This document shows positions 5,925-7,960 of a stretch of DNA of 7,960 bases, one piece after another. The notes under the pieces are model-generated. The model was not told the DNA's origin. It did no database searches and saw only the letters and a list, made by a program, of their open reading frames with translations. The stretch is taken from NCBI GenBank assembly GCA_027297025.1, contig JAPUIM010000011.1, positions 1-7,960 on the forward strand. The letters run 5' to 3'. Both the position numbers and the translations under genes were made by a program. This DNA comes from Bacteroidota bacterium. GTDB taxonomy: Bacteria > Bacteroidota > Bacteroidia > Cytophagales > Cyclobacteriaceae. Each line of letters starts with the position of its first letter. Position 1 is the stretch's first letter.

Positions 5925-6550
5925 AGGGCTTTGAATTGGTATCCCATATCAACAAAATATTTTAAATATACCGGTAACATAAAGCGAAGATTCTTTTCAG
6001 CCTTTAGGCTATCATGAAAAATGATGATGGAACCATCTTTTGTTTTCTTACGCGCATGGTCAAGTCCCCATTTAGGATCAAGGTTTTTATCAAAATCACC
6101 AACAAGATAATCCCACATAATGATTCTGAAGTGATCGATCAACATTTTAATTTGGCTTCTGGTTATCCTTCCATAGGGAGGCCTTATCAACTTGGTAGGC
6201 CGATTTGGCAAAATCTCTGAAATAAGCTTTTCACACTTATGGATATTTTCCAGATAAAGATTATCAGGGGTTTTCCAGCCATTGAGGTGATTAAAAGTGT
6301 GGTTTCCCACACTGTGGCCAGCTGCATGTATTTCACGGAATAATCCGGGATTTCTTCTTATATTTTCTCCTACACAAAAAAACGACGCCTTGGCATGGTA
6401 CTTATCTAAGATATCCAATACCAAAGAAGTGACTTGGGGTACCGGGCCATCGTCGAATGTGAGGTATAATTTCTTTTCGTCATTATACTTATCCCAAACT
6501 AGTTGTGGATATAGGACTTTTAAAAGCCAAGGGGTTTTATGAAAGTACAT
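5921..6550 (-). CDS. NodB-type polysaccharide deacetylase
   Basis: This 209-residue protein is almost entirely one NodB (carbohydrate esterase 4) domain, which removes acetyl groups from N-acetylglucosamine-containing glycans. Motif 1, TFDDGP (31-36), gives the catalytic base D33 and metal ligand D34. Motif 2, GNHTFNH (82-88), gives metal ligands H84 and H88. Motif 3 is RPPYGR (123-128), motif 4 lies around WDYLVGDFD (146-154) and motif 5 is IIFHDS (176-181) with H179. All catalytic residues are intact. Preceding the domain is an aromatic-rich N-terminus (1-30) with no convincing signal peptide, so export is not evident. It lies 33 bases after the phosphatase gene with no ribosome-binding site visible, and overlaps the glycosyltransferase start by four bases. 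The arrangement resembles the NodB-NodC pair in logic, but peptidoglycan or another glycan could be the substrate. Confidence 0.92.
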   Translation of the reverse strand: MYFHKTPWLLKVLYPQLVWDKYNDEKKLYLTFDDGPVPQVTSLVLDILDKYHAKASFFCVGENIRRNPGLFREIHAAGHSVGNHTFNHLNGWKTPDNLYLENIHKCEKLISEILPNRPTKLIRPPYGRITRSQIKMLIDHFRIIMWDYLVGDFDKNLDPKWGLDHARKKTKDGSIIIFHDSLKAEKNLRFMLPVYLKYFVDMGYQFKAL

Positions 6551-6583
6551 GATCCAATCTTGGGAAATTCAAGTCAGTAATAG

Positions 6584-7825
6584 TCAAGAATCCACCCTAC
6601 AAGACAAAATAGTTATGTCATCAGTATAGCTTGCATTTCCCTTAAACCTATTGACCTCATCTAAAATACCCTGATGGATTTGTTTTAAATCCTGATCGGC
6701 ATTATCCATCAAATATTTATTGATACGATCTGCGCCAAATTCCTGACCTTCCGGATTGAATGTTTCAGAGAGTCCATCGGTATAGGAGAAATACAAAAAG
6801 CTATCTAGCTCGGTGATAAATCCTTCATTGATAAATGGCAAGGGATGAAAAACTCCCAATACAGTAGTCCCATCAGTAAGTATATTCATGTTTTTATTAC
6901 CATCTATCAAAATTGGAGGATTATGTCCGGCGTTCACATAAACCAAGGTTTTCAATTGGTGATCATAGATACATGCAAAGACTGTAATGAAATTCTCACC
7001 CTTGGCATTCTCCAAGATCTGAAAATTCAATTCCTTAATAATTTCTGAAAGATTAGGGGTTTGACGGATCAAAGTCCTTAAAGAGGCTTGAAAGTTTGAC
7101 ATGATGATAGCCGCTGGTATGCCCTTGCCGGATACATCTGCAATACATAACAAAAATTGATTTTTATTGATCGGAATATAATCATAGTAATCCCCGCCAA
7201 CCGTATGGGAAGGAAGATAGCTGGCCTCTATTTTCAACCTCACTCCATATGGCAAGTCTACCGGAAAAAGATATTTTTGAACGTCTTTGGCAATTTCCAA
7301 TTCTTTCCGAAAAGCTTCCTGTTTTAATTCTTGTCGGGCAAGTTTTTTATTTTCGATGGCTACAATGATCAAATTGGTTATAGCCTGCAAAAAGGCAGTA
7401 TCTGTCCTTGTGTGTGTATCACCTGGGAAAGTCAAAAAACCGCTTGCGAATACCGTTGCCAAAAGCTTATCCTTGTGTGAAACCGGTATGACCGTGTCGA
7501 ATTCCAAAAAATCGCCTATTGCACATTTACTGTCAATTGTAGAGACCTCTTTTATTTCCAAGAATTTTTGATGGAATGGTATCGAAAAAAAATCTTTATC
7601 CGTACCAAAATTTACCTGACATGTCCAATCCTCATCAAGTACATAAAGGGCAAGCTTGTTAATATTGAGGTTGGCCCTTAAAGTGAAATTATAAATCTTG
7701 TATAGTGCATCCTCCGAAAGATTATTGTTAATAGCCTGAGTAATTTCTAAAAGAGAATTTAGCTCAAGTTCCTTTAGTTTAAATCGTTCTTTTAGACTTC
7801 TATCTTCCATTTCAATGCTGGCCAT
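6584..7825 (-). CDS. GAF-domain SpoIIE/RsbU-type serine/threonine phosphatase
   Basis: This is a 413-residue cytoplasmic signalling protein with no membrane helices. Residues about 24-160 resemble a GAF sensor domain, with a short helix before it. A charged linker helix (about 161-188), ending ELEIAKDVQKYLFP, is the typical lead into PP2C phosphatases of the SpoIIE/RsbU class. The catalytic domain (about 190-411) keeps the metal-binding aspartates: VGGDYYD (209-215, D212), IADVSGKG (228-235, D230), YTDGLSE (348-354, D350) and YTDDITI (400-406, D402/D403). NAGHNPP (298-304) is also characteristic. Such enzymes dephosphorylate anti-sigma-factor antagonists or related STAS proteins, controlled by a signal bound at the GAF domain; neither partner nor ligand is visible here. 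The ATG at 7825 is taken as start; M6 at 7810 is an alternative. It is the first gene of the five-gene run. Confidence 0.9.
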   Translation of the reverse strand: MASIEMEDRSLKERFKLKELELNSLLEITQAINNNLSEDALYKIYNFTLRANLNINKLALYVLDEDWTCQVNFGTDKDFFSIPFHQKFLEIKEVSTIDSKCAIGDFLEFDTVIPVSHKDKLLATVFASGFLTFPGDTHTRTDTAFLQAITNLIIVAIENKKLARQELKQEAFRKELEIAKDVQKYLFPVDLPYGVRLKIEASYLPSHTVGGDYYDYIPINKNQFLLCIADVSGKGIPAAIIMSNFQASLRTLIRQTPNLSEIIKELNFQILENAKGENFITVFACIYDHQLKTLVYVNAGHNPPILIDGNKNMNILTDGTTVLGVFHPLPFINEGFITELDSFLYFSYTDGLSETFNPEGQEFGADRINKYLMDNADQDLKQIHQGILDEVNRFKGNASYTDDITILSCRVDS

Positions 7826-7960
7826 ACTTTATGTCAACCAATAGTTCTGGATTTCCATTCATATTTACCAAAATTGGTCATTAAACCAAAAAAACCACAT
7901 AAAAAGGATAAATCATCTCTAAGGTCAGAAAACGAAGAAAACTTATGGGTTTTTGCAAAA

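Noticed and set aside
7867..7878. ACCAA-AA-TTGGT inverted repeat upstream of the phosphatase as an operator
   Set aside because: The half-sites are only five bases long in A+T-rich DNA and occur once; chance is sufficient.
7862..7885. CAATTTTG on the minus strand as the -7 element of a promoter for the five-gene run
   Set aside because: No TTG element is found at the right distance upstream, so the match is not convincing.

Overview
The window looks like an ordinary chromosomal segment of a Bacteroidota bacterium, probably of the Cytophagales type. The reasons are the A+T-rich intergenic DNA, the scarcity of Shine-Dalgarno sites, an ExbB with a cleavable signal peptide and an acidic periplasmic stretch, tandem ExbD paralogues, and a deacetylase/glycosyltransferase pair of a kind I associate with that phylum. 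The phylum call is fairly safe; anything finer is a guess.

Layout. At the left edge, on the plus strand, are the last 54 codons of an SLC13/DASS-type anion transporter (1-165). Everything else recognised lies on the minus strand and reads right to left. An about 210-base spacer without a recognisable gene (166-376) separates the transporter from a strong intrinsic terminator (377-408) that closes a four-gene proton-channel operon: exbB (2709-1864), a small three-helix membrane protein of unknown function (1843-1514), a long exbD (1514-900) and a second exbD (896-435). Upstream of exbB is tRNA-Ser(GGA) (2885-2798).

Upstream of the tRNA is a tightly packed five-gene run: a GAF-SpoIIE-type protein phosphatase (7825-6584), a NodB-type polysaccharide deacetylase (6550-5921), a membrane family 2 glycosyltransferase (5924-4827), a TatD metal-dependent hydrolase (4822-4043) and a type I L-asparaginase (4046-2979). 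Two junctions are four-base ATGA stop/start overlaps, one is a 4-base gap and one a 33-base gap, so co-transcription and partial translational coupling are likely. The 135 bases from 7826 to the right edge hold only an A+T-rich leader in which I recognise no confident promoter.

How the genes work together. ExbB and the two ExbD proteins should form an inner-membrane proton-driven motor that energises a periplasmic or outer-membrane process, classically TonB-dependent uptake. No TonB is present here, and the 109-residue protein is a candidate extra subunit. The glycosyltransferase and deacetylase probably make and N-deacetylate the same glycan. TatD and asparaginase look like housekeeping passengers. 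The phosphatase may control a partner-switching pathway whose other members are not in the window.

I see no mobile element, CRISPR array or defence system. The least explained items are the 109-residue membrane protein inside the motor operon and the use of two very different ExbD subunits.
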